NCBI GenBank assembly: GCA_030407315.1
Contig: JALQPE010003191.1
Span: forward strand, 1 to 20,368
Reading direction: 5' to 3'
From: Asparagopsis taxiformis
Lineage: Eukaryota; Rhodophyta; Florideophyceae; Bonnemaisoniales; Bonnemaisoniaceae
Length of the DNA: 20,368 nt
Below, in pieces: positions 10,104 to 17,247 of the stretch. The stretch's first letter is position 1, and each line of letters opens with the position of its first letter. The notes under the pieces were generated by a model. The model was not told the origin of the DNA, did not search any database, and worked only from the letters and a program-made list of their open reading frames with translations. A program made the position numbers and the translations under genes.

Positions 10104-12484
10104 CTTGAAGACATAGCCACTGGTCGACTTCCGGTTGATAGTACAACCGCCCAGTCCGAGTCGCTGTACCCGACTGGTGCAAGTGTTGCTGTAGCTTTAT
10201 ACATCACGCCAAAGTCCCGTGTACCAGCGATGTAGCATAGGACACGTTTAACGGCTACCCAGAGAGCTTTTGTCGGGGCCTCAACGAACTGTGCAAGTCT
10301 CCCAACGGCAAATGCGATGTCAGGGCGAGTTCCCACCGCTAGGTACATCAGGCTGCCAATTGCTCTGCGATAGAGCGTAGAGTCTATGGGCTCAGTTTCG
10401 GTATCCGCGACGGAGATCTGAGCTTGCATTGGCGTAACAACCGGACTTGCATTTTCCATTCCAAACCGTTCCAATACCTTCTCAGCGTAGCGAGACTGGT
10501 TCAAGTGTAGCAGTCCTTTCGAGGTGTTGCGCGCAATCTCTAGTCCAAGACATACCCGAGCTCTACCACAATCCTTCATCTCGAAACGCTTGCTGAACTC
10601 TGCTTTCAGCTCATCCAACATATCTCTACTGCTTGAAGCAAGAAGAATATCGTCGACGTATAGTGCAATGATGATCATAGAGTCGTCACGATACCTGACG
10701 TAGAAACATGGATCGTACGGAGAGCTCTGGAAGTCGAGCTGTGAAATGAGAAAGTCATCGATCTTAGCATGCCACTGCCTCGGAGCTTGTTTGAGTCCGT
10801 ATAGAGCCTTTTGCAGTTTGCAGACATGGTCTGGATGCTTCGAGTCGACGAATCCCTCCGGCTGCTCCATGAAGATGTCCTGCTCGAGATCTCCGTAGAG
10901 AAAGGCTGTTTTGACGTCCATTTGGTCGCAGTGCAAATCGTGGTGGACAGTGAGCGCAAAGAACATGCGAAGGGTACAGAACTGGACAACGGGGGCATAA
11001 GTCTCGGAGTAGTCGATGCCGTACTTCTGCTGGAATCCTCGAGTTACGAGTCGAGCTTTGTGTTTGATCGAGTGCTCACCAGTTTCACTGACAACATCTT
11101 TGCGTTTGAAGACCCACTTCGAAGTGAGGAGGTTGAGAGCTTCACTGCGGGGGACCAGAATCCAGGTGCCATTTGCTTCGAGGGAATCCATCTCGGACTG
11201 AATGGCCTCAATCCAGAGATCTTTTTCCTCCCCCTTGGTCACCTCAGTGAAGGTAAGAAGATGTTCCGGAGTGGTATCAGCAGTAGTGGAGACAAGGGCA
11301 GTTGTTTTCCACCACTCACCCGGAGGTTTACGAGATCGGGAAGATTTACGCGGAGCGTTAAGGAGAGACTCATCAGTAGATGCTGAGGGAGTTGGTGGAG
11401 GAGATTGAGGTTGTGGAGCGTTGGTGTCAGAGTCAGAGTCCGAATGGGATGAAGGAGGAGTATCCTGTTTGGTAGAGAGACCAGACTTGTTGTCTCCATC
11501 CCATGGCTCAGTATTGGACTCAGGAGCAGCATCAACGCTGTTGTAGTCTGTATCAGAAGATGGTAAACGCTTCTTCTGCAGCTCGTCGAACACTACGTCT
11601 CGCGACACAACGACCTTTTCATTTGCTGTGTCCCATAGTTTGTAGGCTTTCTGGGAGCTTGCGTATCCAAGCATAATTGCTTCCTTTGCCCGCAAATCAA
11701 GGGTCTGAAGAAGTTTATCAGGCGTTTTGTACCAGAATCTACTTCCGAACGTTCGCATATGAGCAATACTCGGTTTCCTACCATACCAGATCTCATACGG
11801 AGTATTTCCTGTTGGCAGGGAGCGGCTGGTGACACGGTTACGAATGTAGGCAGCACAGAAGAGTGCTTCTGCCCAGAACTCGAATGGGGTGTTGCTGTGA
11901 TGGAGCATGGCACGAATTTGATCTTTGAGGGTTCTGTTCATTCTCTCTGCCACACCATTCTGTTGCGGAGTGTATGCACAGGTGGTCTGCCGTTTGATTC
12001 CTTTGCTGTCTAGGAAGGAGGTAAAGTCGTTTGAGAAGAACTCTCCCCCTCCATCCGAGCGTAGTTGGCGGAGTTTACAACCAGTTTGCGTTTCAGCAAT
12101 GCGCAGGAATCTCTGGAAGGAGTCGAAGCAATCGGACTTACGGTGGAGCGGGTATACCGTTAGCCATCGGGACTTGTCATCGATGAATGTCACAAAGTAT
12201 CGAGCTCCCCCTTTCGAGAGTACTTCCATCGGCCCTGCCAGATCTGTGTGAACCAACTCGAGTAGCTCAGATGCTCTCGTTTCGGAGAGCTTTGGAATAG
12301 CTGCTCGGGACATTTTGCCGGTTATGCATCCTTCACATGGGGCACCTGCATCTGATTTCTGAGATTTGATTCGAAGGCCCTTCACAGCAGATAGCTGCTC
12401 CATGCGTGAGATACCGGATTTGTTGACATGCCCGAGCCGCTCGTGCCAGAGCTGTAGCGAGGCCACACAGGCTGTTTGCTGCAC
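10085..12484 (-). CDS. pol: copia integrase and reverse transcriptase
   Basis: One open frame of 799 residues. Integrase: zinc-binding H14, H19, C50, C53; catalytic D81 (HTDLAGP), D144 (RSDGGGEF) and E180 (NGVAERMN), complete with the usual D-35-E spacing. A Ser/Pro/Asp-rich linker spans about 300-390. Reverse transcriptase: KWVFKRK near 456, first catalytic Asp in [11 protein letters not shown] (about 523), YVDD at 609-612, then a connection region ending GYSDSDWA, which starts RNase H. The open frame begins after a one-base loss near 12515 relative to the protease frame (ATTGATC, probably once ATTGGATC). Integrase inserts the cDNA and reverse transcriptase copies the genomic RNA. All catalytic residues checked are present. 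Confidence 0.96.
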   Translation of the reverse strand: MQQTACVASLQLWHERLGHVNKSGISRMEQLSAVKGLRIKSQKSDAGAPCEGCITGKMSRAAIPKLSETRASELLELVHTDLAGPMEVLSKGGARYFVTFIDDKSRWLTVYPLHRKSDCFDSFQRFLRIAETQTGCKLRQLRSDGGGEFFSNDFTSFLDSKGIKRQTTCAYTPQQNGVAERMNRTLKDQIRAMLHHSNTPFEFWAEALFCAAYIRNRVTSRSLPTGNTPYEIWYGRKPSIAHMRTFGSRFWYKTPDKLLQTLDLRAKEAIMLGYASSQKAYKLWDTANEKVVVSRDVVFDELQKKRLPSSDTDYNSVDAAPESNTEPWDGDNKSGLSTKQDTPPSSHSDSDSDTNAPQPQSPPPTPSASTDESLLNAPRKSSRSRKPPGEWWKTTALVSTTADTTPEHLLTFTEVTKGEEKDLWIEAIQSEMDSLEANGTWILVPRSEALNLLTSKWVFKRKDVVSETGEHSIKHKARLVTRGFQQKYGIDYSETYAPVVQFCTLRMFFALTVHHDLHCDQMDVKTAFLYGDLEQDIFMEQPEGFVDSKHPDHVCKLQKALYGLKQAPRQWHAKIDDFLISQLDFQSSPYDPCFYVRYRDDSMIIIALYVDDILLASSSRDMLDELKAEFSKRFEMKDCGRARVCLGLEIARNTSKGLLHLNQSRYAEKVLERFGMENASPVVTPMQAQISVADTETEPIDSTLYRRAIGSLMYLAVGTRPDIAFAVGRLAQFVEAPTKALWVAVKRVLCYIAGTRDFGVMYKATATLAPVGYSDSDWAVVLSTGSRPVAMSSRWLEER

Positions 12485-12894
12485 ATGATCTTTTGGGGCC
12501 TCTGACGAGAAGAGATCAATGCATAGAGTCCCTTGCTTCTCCGTCCAGTGGCTATCGGTTTGTTGTTCTGAGTCAGGATGACTGTATTGTTATTGAACTG
12601 CACCGATATGCCTCGAGTAGTGAGGGTGCTGACGGAGATGAGAGAAAATACAAAAGAGGGAACGTGGAGGACGTCACGAAGTATGCACTGTTTTATTTCC
12701 CCATATAGAGAGATCATTAAACGAACATCACCACGGCCGACTGCCATTGAGGTAGACTTATCTCCCAGAGTTACGGAGAACGGTGTTATTTCCTTATAGG
12801 AAACAAACATGGAGCGATCGAAGGTCATGTGAGAGGTGGCAGCAGAGTCTATGTACCAAGTTGATGTATGAAGAGATCCAGGAGTAGTTGACAT
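12382..12894 (-). CDS. pro: copia aspartic protease
   Basis: The frame carries WYIDSAATSHMTFDRSMF with the active Asp in DSA, where most copia proteases have DSG or DSA. The following ~110 residues fit the protease core (VTLGDKSTSMAVGRGDV, LRDVLHVPSF). The protease frame is entered from gag by a shift in the 12940-12965 interval, equivalent to one lost base or a -1 frameshift. It processes the Gag-Pol polyprotein. The end overlaps the next frame around 12500. Confidence 0.9.
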   Translation of the reverse strand: MSTTPGSLHTSTWYIDSAATSHMTFDRSMFVSYKEITPFSVTLGDKSTSMAVGRGDVRLMISLYGEIKQCILRDVLHVPSFVFSLISVSTLTTRGISVQFNNNTVILTQNNKPIATGRRSKGLYALISSRQRPQKIMCSKQPVWPRYSSGTSGSGMSTNPVSHAWSSYLL

Positions 12895-13754
12895 GAGGCA
12901 AACATACTCTTTCTCTTCATCATTATGGAAAGTAGACGCGGAAACAGTTTTGATGGAGGATTGCCTTCTGAATCGGTGAGAGTAACCATGGCAGAAGGTT
13001 TAGACCGTGCAGGCCGAGAGCGGGATGGACGGCCATACTTTTGCCAACAATACGGTTCAGTGTGGTTGGTACGACCGCAATAAGTGCATTTCTTTCGGTT
13101 ACTGCCGGGTTGTTTCCCAGACCTGGATAATAATGCAGCCGAGTCAGAAGAAGAGCTTCCAGGTTTCAAAATAGAAGCTCTACGTTCCTCCTGAAGAAGG
13201 AGGCTTCGGACTTTGTCGAAGGTGAATGTAGGGTCCTCATCACCTATAGCATCAAGAGCAGTAATGAGTGTCTGGAAGGAAGAAGGAAGGCCATTGAGGA
13301 CAGCCATAGCCATTTCCTTGTCGTCGATGATCACGCCCATAGAGCTGAGGACCGAGGCCATCTGTCGAACACGATTAATGTAGACGAGCATCTGTTCACC
13401 GGTTTTCATAGTGGCAGTATAGAAATCACGCCTTGCAGCTAGGTTGTTTAGGAGAGTGTGCCTTTGGTGCACGTTACAGATCTCCTACCACATTTCCAGA
13501 GCAGTAGTGGTGTGTGAGACGTTCTTGAGCATCTCATCAGACAACGTGATCCCGATGGTCATCCGAGCAGTCTTATCTTTGCGAAGCCACTTGGACAGTG
13601 CTTCCTGGTCTGCAGGGCGTGGAGGACGTAGGTTAGGATCGATCATTTCGTCCACCTCGCGGTGTCCGAGGATGAGCTCCATCTTTTGCTTCCATGAGTG
13701 GAAGTTGGAGTAGTCCAGCTTTTCAATGCGAATGCCGGATGAAGTGCTCTCCAT
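12849..13754 (-). CDS. gag: copia Gag, interrupted by in-frame TAG
   Basis: Starts at ATG 13754 in a strong context (G at -3, G at +4). The early segment YSNFHSWKQKMELIL is typical of copia capsid, and a CX2CX4HX4C zinc knuckle (CTYCGRTNHTEPYC) lies near 13085. A TAG at 13485-13487 falls after codon 89 (ALEMW), and the same frame continues with good gag similarity (HTLLNNLAARRDF), so it is a nonsense change or a readthrough codon rather than the true end. Gag forms the virus-like particle that packages the genomic RNA. The frame runs past the protease start until 12849, but protease continues in another frame. Confidence 0.9.
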
Positions 13755-13938
13755 GGCTCTGTATTATGTCTTATCTGTTCGACCCTTCCCAAGTGGACAA
13801 CCGATAGTCGTCTAGGACCAAGCTGGGATCTATAGGATAGAGACTTTTAGCTAAGAGCAAGATGAGTGGAGAACAAGAAAACAAGGTTTATCAAAGAGAA
13901 ATCAGCTAGATTTCTATTGTGTCTAGAGAAGAGGAGTA

Positions 13939-14453
13939 CTACTTATCGGAGGAGGAAGAAGCCTTAGAGGCTTTAGCGGCTTTGAGAGTCTTCTCGATGC
14001 CACGGTGGCGACTACCGCGGAGGTGGTTGTCGAACTCGCTCTGGGTGCGAACGATGACACCGCAGGGCTTGCAGACCTTGAGATCACCTTCCTTGAGGCG
14101 TTCGATAGTCTTCTTATGCTAGAGCCGCTGAAGTGTGCGACTCTAGACTCGGCGGAGTTGAGAAAGACGTGACAGTGATGGCACCTCGAGCGGTTTGCCT
14201 TCTTGTGAGCGGCGTACTTCTTCTTGTTATCCCTCCTTTCGGCGATGCTGTAGGCTTTGCGGAAGACCCGGTCTTGAAGAGACTCCCCCTCGCGACGAAG
14301 CCTGGGAGGCTGCGTCGGAGCGCGGTTCCACGCGGTCTTCGTCACTGCTAGACACTGCAGAGAGAAGAGAACAAGAGAGTTAGAAGGTTATACCGCTCAA
14401 TACTAAGGTCTAAACCTTGAAATAGACCGAAAGGTGAATGGTATAAACTTACT
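13939..14453 (-). CDS. U1-type two-zinc-finger protein in the copia leader; start codon split by an intron
   Basis: Splicing the intron 14452-14355 joins A (14453) to TG (14354-14353) and creates an ATG followed by SSSDEDRVEPRS. The ~138-residue product has an acidic Ser-rich start, a basic region (RRDNKKKYAAHKKANRS), a first finger beginning RCHHCHVF and a second, CKPCGVIVRTQSEFDNHLRG followed by SRH, then a Lys/Ala/Ser tail and TAG at 13939-13941. The finger spacing and the HxRGSxH form are those of U1-type C2H2 fingers, found in RNA-binding proteins. The middle part, with the first finger, is in another frame: one extra G near 14283 (G run) and one missing base near 14119 compensate each other. 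I know of no standard copia gene of this kind. It could be a captured host gene or an element-specific factor. Confidence 0.72.
14355..14452 (-). other. spliceosomal intron, 98 nt
   Basis: Minus strand: donor CACAA|GTAAGT at 14452, candidate branch point TTCTAAC about 26-30 nt before the acceptor, a long pyrimidine tract, and acceptor CTGCAG ending at 14355. All signals are near consensus. It lies in the same orientation as the element, so it would be spliced from the element's transcript; its presence in DNA means the packaged RNA was unspliced. Confidence 0.82.
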
Positions 14454-14628
14454 TGTGGAAACAGTTGACAATAAAACCAAACGTTATACGTTTATTCGGT
14501 GATATGTAAAGGCTATAACGCTATACCGATCAGGACAAGGTCACTGTCTTACAAGAGCAGGACCGAGTTGAGAAAGGTATAGACTAGCCAATATAAAAGC
14601 AAAGGTCGATTCCAGTAATTGGGCCTTG

Positions 14629-14720
14629 AATGGCCCGGTAGCCGCGTCGGTTGGACGGTCCACGGCGATGTATAGATCCTTGGTTCAAACCCCAGCAACG
14701 ACGCTGGCCAAACTTTTTCC
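14629..14720 (+). other. tRNA-like segment with Pol III box matches
   Basis: TAGCCGCGTCGG (near 14639) matches an A box with one deviation, and GGTTCAAACCC (near 14682) matches the B-box consensus; a T-rich run follows at 14714. A 4-bp D-stem can be drawn, but I cannot form a proper anticodon or acceptor stem, so this is not a functional tRNA as read. It could be the head of a tRNA-derived SINE inserted in the leader, antisense to the element, or coincidence. Confidence 0.25.
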
Positions 14721-14784
14721 TTCGCACGAGAACCCCAGATAAAAGAATGATATCACCTGATGACGATGACCCAGAGACGGATGG

Positions 14785-14905
14785 CAAGATGACAGAGTGT
14801 CAGTGTGACACAGTGTGGATGACAGGATGTCAGTGTACGTGACAGGATGACACAGTGTCGGCGCCGAGCGGCGACAGAGGTGCGCGGCGGCGACAGAGGT
14901 GCGCG
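14785..14905. repeat. repeats in the copia leader
   Basis: A perfect 19-bp tandem duplication lies at 14868-14886 and 14887-14905 (unit GCGGCGACAGAGGTGCGCG). To its left, 14791-14860 is built from repeated GACAGGATG, GTCAGTGT and GACACAGTGT words. Such repeats in the untranslated leader may hold packaging or transcription signals; no function can be read directly. Confidence 0.75.
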
Positions 14906-15056
14906 GCGATCGTCGGGGGAGCGTGGAGGAGACGCTCAGCAAGACCGCGGAAGCGCGGGAAGGCGCAGAACGGAAGAAAAGCGAGTAGACGAAGAGAAGA
15001 GAGAACGAGGCGAGAACGAGACGAAATAGGTAAGAGAACGCCGACGCAAACGACGC

Positions 15057-15063
15057 ACTTACC
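15057..15063 (-). other. candidate additional 5' splice site
   Basis: On the minus strand CTTG|GTAAGT, with the intron side starting at 15062, matches the donor consensus just downstream of the primer-binding site. Possible acceptors include TATTGGCTAG near 14593 and GTAAGACAG near 14545, both after pyrimidine-rich stretches. If used, it would remove most of the repeated, GC-rich leader. Confidence 0.4.
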
Positions 15064-15095
15064 AAGCGCTAGAGAATAAGAAACGACCCGAGCGA

Positions 15096-15114
15096 GCGCG
15101 CTGGGCCCATAACC
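15096..15114 (-). other. primer-binding site, half-tRNA initiator Met type
   Basis: The + strand reads GCGCGCTGGGCCCATAACC directly next to the 5' LTR. This is the anticodon arm of eukaryotic initiator tRNA-Met (anticodon CAT), not its 3' end, so the RNA carries the complement. Priming by a 5' half-molecule of initiator tRNA is known from Drosophila copia. The ATG at 15110-15108 is the only ATG of the leader and opens a 13-codon frame. Confidence 0.88.
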
Positions 15115-15603
15115 TGTTGAAACGAATTGGTCGCTTACCGAGCGTTTACTGAATCTGCGAGCTCACTACATACATAATTTGTATTCTCGCCGAGGTGCGC
15201 CGGCGGTGCTAAGGACAGCCTGTTCAAGGCTGCTCCAGACAGACTGTCACTGACAGTCTGTCCTAGCAAGCACCCGCTGCCAATCTGGTACACGTGGGCT
15301 TCTCTATCATATCGTCCACACGTGTACACTTATCATAACATTTTCCTGTGCCATGATGGCAACCCATCTTGGCATTTCTAATTACTAATTGAAAGTATGA
15401 CAAACAAATTGAAACTTCAGACGCTAATATCTCCATGAAGAAAGGTCGTAGAAGCTTCGGAGAAGTTGCTACCCGACTAATTCGGGCACGCTGAACACGA
15501 TGAGATAGGTTTCGGAGCGCCTAGAGCACTCCTTCTAGGAGAAATCGAGGGTCAAAGTTTTCTCACGTATTGACCCCTCAGGGCCAATTTCAGTGCTTCA
15601 ACA
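15115..15603 (-). repeat. copia 5' LTR
   Basis: 489 bp, TGTTGAA...TTCAACA. It differs from the 3' LTR by about seven substitutions and several short indels, including an extra ACAT near 15172. It carries CACGTG boxes at 15291-15296 and 15319-15324 and the shared hairpin at 15238-15262. It should contain the promoter for the element; a definite TATA box is not evident (AATACAAATTATG on the minus strand is a weak candidate). Confidence 0.95.
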
Positions 15604-15608
15604 GAGCG
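15604..15608. repeat. target-site duplication GAGCG (right copy)
   Basis: Identical to 9187-9191 and directly abutting the end of the right LTR. Confidence 0.93.
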
Positions 15609-15798
15609 CACTACTTGTCGAACAGCAGTGAGTGGGATGCATGCCCGCGGATCAACACGTGTGTTCGTAGACCCTTCCATGACGTCTGCAAATAAGGCGG
15701 TATTAGTGTGCTTCATGTGGTGAAGTACCCGGTTCCTCTTCTGGAGGACCTGATTTGGAACTGAGTCTGGACCCACTCCTCTTGAAGAATCTCGTCAT
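15604..15798 (-). pseudogene. N-terminal piece of the ParB-methyltransferase gene, cut off by copia
   Basis: The minus-strand frame ending VDPRACIPLTAVRQVVRS reaches the LTR boundary. Skipping the element and one copy of GAGCG, the same frame continues at 9186 with GVLRLKSIFSGKHKVS before a single-base shift into the ParB frame. This continuity across the empty site is good evidence that the element split one gene. A plausible original start is ATG 15798 (MTRFFKRSGSRLSS), which needs one further single-base shift. The piece has no recognised domain. Transcription from the ParB side is now separated from its own promoter. Confidence 0.6.
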
Positions 15799-15946
15799 GT
15801 CATCCAGTTCTGAAATAATGAAGTGCCGGGTAAGAAATGAAGGGAAACAGAAGCTATAAAACTCTGTATCAATTTCTCGCACTTTCGCATGAAGGACTTG
15901 AAATGATTGTCATGAACGCCATACTCAAGTACAAGTACAGTGTACT

Positions 15947-16050
15947 TTCACCATGCATAGTACACTGGCCCAAACCCGAAATGACCGTTCACATTGGATC
16001 CAATGTGAACGGTCATTTCGGTTTTGAGCCAGTGTACTATGCATGGTGAA
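15947..16050. repeat. 104-bp spacerless near-perfect palindrome
   Basis: Two 52-bp arms meet at GGATCC (15996-16001), with centre at 15998.5. By eye only two mismatches break the pairing (CCC against CTC, and AACCC against AAACC). It lies between the minus-strand ParB-methyltransferase start and a plus-strand ORF beginning at 16043, inside the right arm. It can form a long cruciform in DNA or a hairpin in RNA from either strand. Confidence 0.92.
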
Positions 16051-16394
16051 GCATCTTGGCCATGCAGGACACGACACGGCTCAACCGGATTACGACGGCG
16101 GTGGTGGCCCGAGTATCGTGGTTACCATTGCTTGGAAGACAATTGAAGTGGATAGGAGAACGCAAGCACTCTGCCCAATGATTACCAGTCAGAAATATAG
16201 TAGCGGGGTATTCTAAAAATTATATTGCGCCGGGCCGTGTCCATCCAGATGATGGAATGATTTGGCAATCTGATTTGCTATATTGCTCACAACACTTGGC
16301 ATATTTTTTTTCATATTTCCCAGGAATGGCCCATCTCACCAGGACTATTTCCTATACAGGAAATGGGCCGTACACATCATCTTTTCGCTGCTAA
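16043..16394 (+). CDS. unrecognised protein of ~115 residues (one frameshift)
   Basis: ATG 16043 opens MVKHLGHAGHDTAQPDYDGG and runs to TAA at 16214. One base later the adjoining frame continues KNYIAPGRVHPDDGMIWQSD and ends at TAA 16392-16394. The two halves meet at TTCTAAAAA, a likely one-base insertion site. The composition is protein-like in both halves. I recognise no family. The start codon lies within the palindrome arm. Confidence 0.42.
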
Positions 16395-16500
16395 TAGCAG
16401 GAATGTCTGAACAGTTTCGCCACCTTCCCCTCGATACCAATATTACCGAACAGGTCTGAGTATCTTGCACACCGAAAACCATTCTCATTTCCCCATTGCA

Positions 16501-16698
16501 ATGCCATTTTTCAGTAAACGCGCAGCTACCAGGTTTCTTTCATCCCTTAATACATTCCATATCCTACATTACACCTTAGAGTACATTCCTACCCACTGCA
16601 ACTTAGACGATAAACAATGCATACTAGAAATAGAAACTAAGACCGAAGAACATTATTATTGCTTGAACGGTGCACAAAGCAGGCCTGCCAAAAAGTAG
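16501..16698 (+). CDS. small unrecognised ORF
   Basis: ATG 16501 to TAG 16698, 65 codons (MPFFSKRAATRFLSSLNT...). There is no recognised motif. The length is close to what chance gives in AT-rich DNA, so it is listed only as a possibility. Confidence 0.2.
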   Translation: MPFFSKRAATRFLSSLNTFHILHYTLEYIPTHCNLDDKQCILEIETKTEEHYYCLNGAQSRPAKK

Positions 16699-16822
16699 TA
16701 CGTTGTACTGTTCTCAAACTACAGAAGCTTGATTCGATTTTTGTACAACTAAAATGGTGTTTACAAGGTTCAGGTGCAATAGCATGCAACTTGATACATA
16801 TAAATGGTAGAACATTTACATT

Positions 16823-17089
16823 ATGACTCCATTCAATGAAAAGAATATTGTTCTACGAACATGTGGAATAATAACGGGAGCAGATAATGAATCGTTCCCA
16901 CCAAGAGTATTCGGATTAGAGATCAGACAGATAACATGTCTTTCCACAGTCATTGCTGGTTTAACTACGACTGGCACGCTGGATCCTTCAATTCAAGAAG
17001 TTCCGGCGTCAATGAGATCGATGGATTCAAGGCTCATAATTCAAGAAGTACATCTCGTTCCGAAAAGTACAGAAAGCGCTCATTTGTGA
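16823..17089 (+). CDS. small unrecognised ORF
   Basis: ATG 16823 to TGA 17089, 88 codons (MTPFNEKNIVLRTCGIITGA...). The composition is natural-looking and without low complexity, and it lies 160 bp upstream of the second DUF7869-like gene on the same strand. No family is recognised; it could be an upstream exon or an independent small gene. Confidence 0.3.
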   Translation: MTPFNEKNIVLRTCGIITGADNESFPPRVFGLEIRQITCLSTVIAGLTTTGTLDPSIQEVPASMRSMDSRLIIQEVHLVPKSTESAHL

Positions 17090-17247
17090 CATATTTACAT
17101 CCTGAGCGTTTATAACTGATTAGAAGCTGGTTCCCGTTCTGGTATAAAGCAGGACATGTGCTGCAAGTCCCCGACACTTTCGCCCCATACACCTCCATCA
17201 ACAATGACCGAATCATCAGGATCTAAATAGACCGACTGTCTTTCGCG

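Larger units (their letters stand above)
9192..15603 (-). mobile_element. complete Ty1/copia LTR retrotransposon
   Basis: The element is 6,412 bp and reads on the minus strand: 5' LTR 15603-15115, primer-binding site, a ~1,360-nt leader carrying an intron-containing zinc-finger gene, gag, protease, integrase, reverse transcriptase, RNase H, polypurine tract, 3' LTR 9681-9192. Integrase before reverse transcriptase defines the copia superfamily. Both ends carry the GAGCG duplication. It interrupts the ParB-methyltransferase gene in the same orientation. Coding breaks are one in-frame TAG in gag and three single-base losses in Gag-Pol. The two LTRs differ at roughly seven substitutions and several small indels by eye, so it is not a brand-new insertion unless conversion has changed one LTR. 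Confidence 0.96.

Noticed and set aside
10811..11386. 191-codon open frame on the + strand
   Set aside because: It is antisense to the reverse-transcriptase/linker part of Pol, which is strongly supported on the other strand, and shows no motif of its own.
14639..14710. A functional tRNA gene
   Set aside because: Only box matches and a D-stem can be drawn; anticodon and acceptor stems do not form.
14855..15065. Arg-rich ORFs on the + strand and a hydrophobic frame on the - strand in the leader
   Set aside because: These come from GC-rich repeated leader sequence; the minus-strand frame has no ATG and the + strand frames are antisense to the element transcript.
15837..16049. 70-codon + strand ORF across the palindrome
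   Set aside because: Much of it is the palindrome itself, and its C-terminal half is the reverse complement of its own sequence; no independent support.
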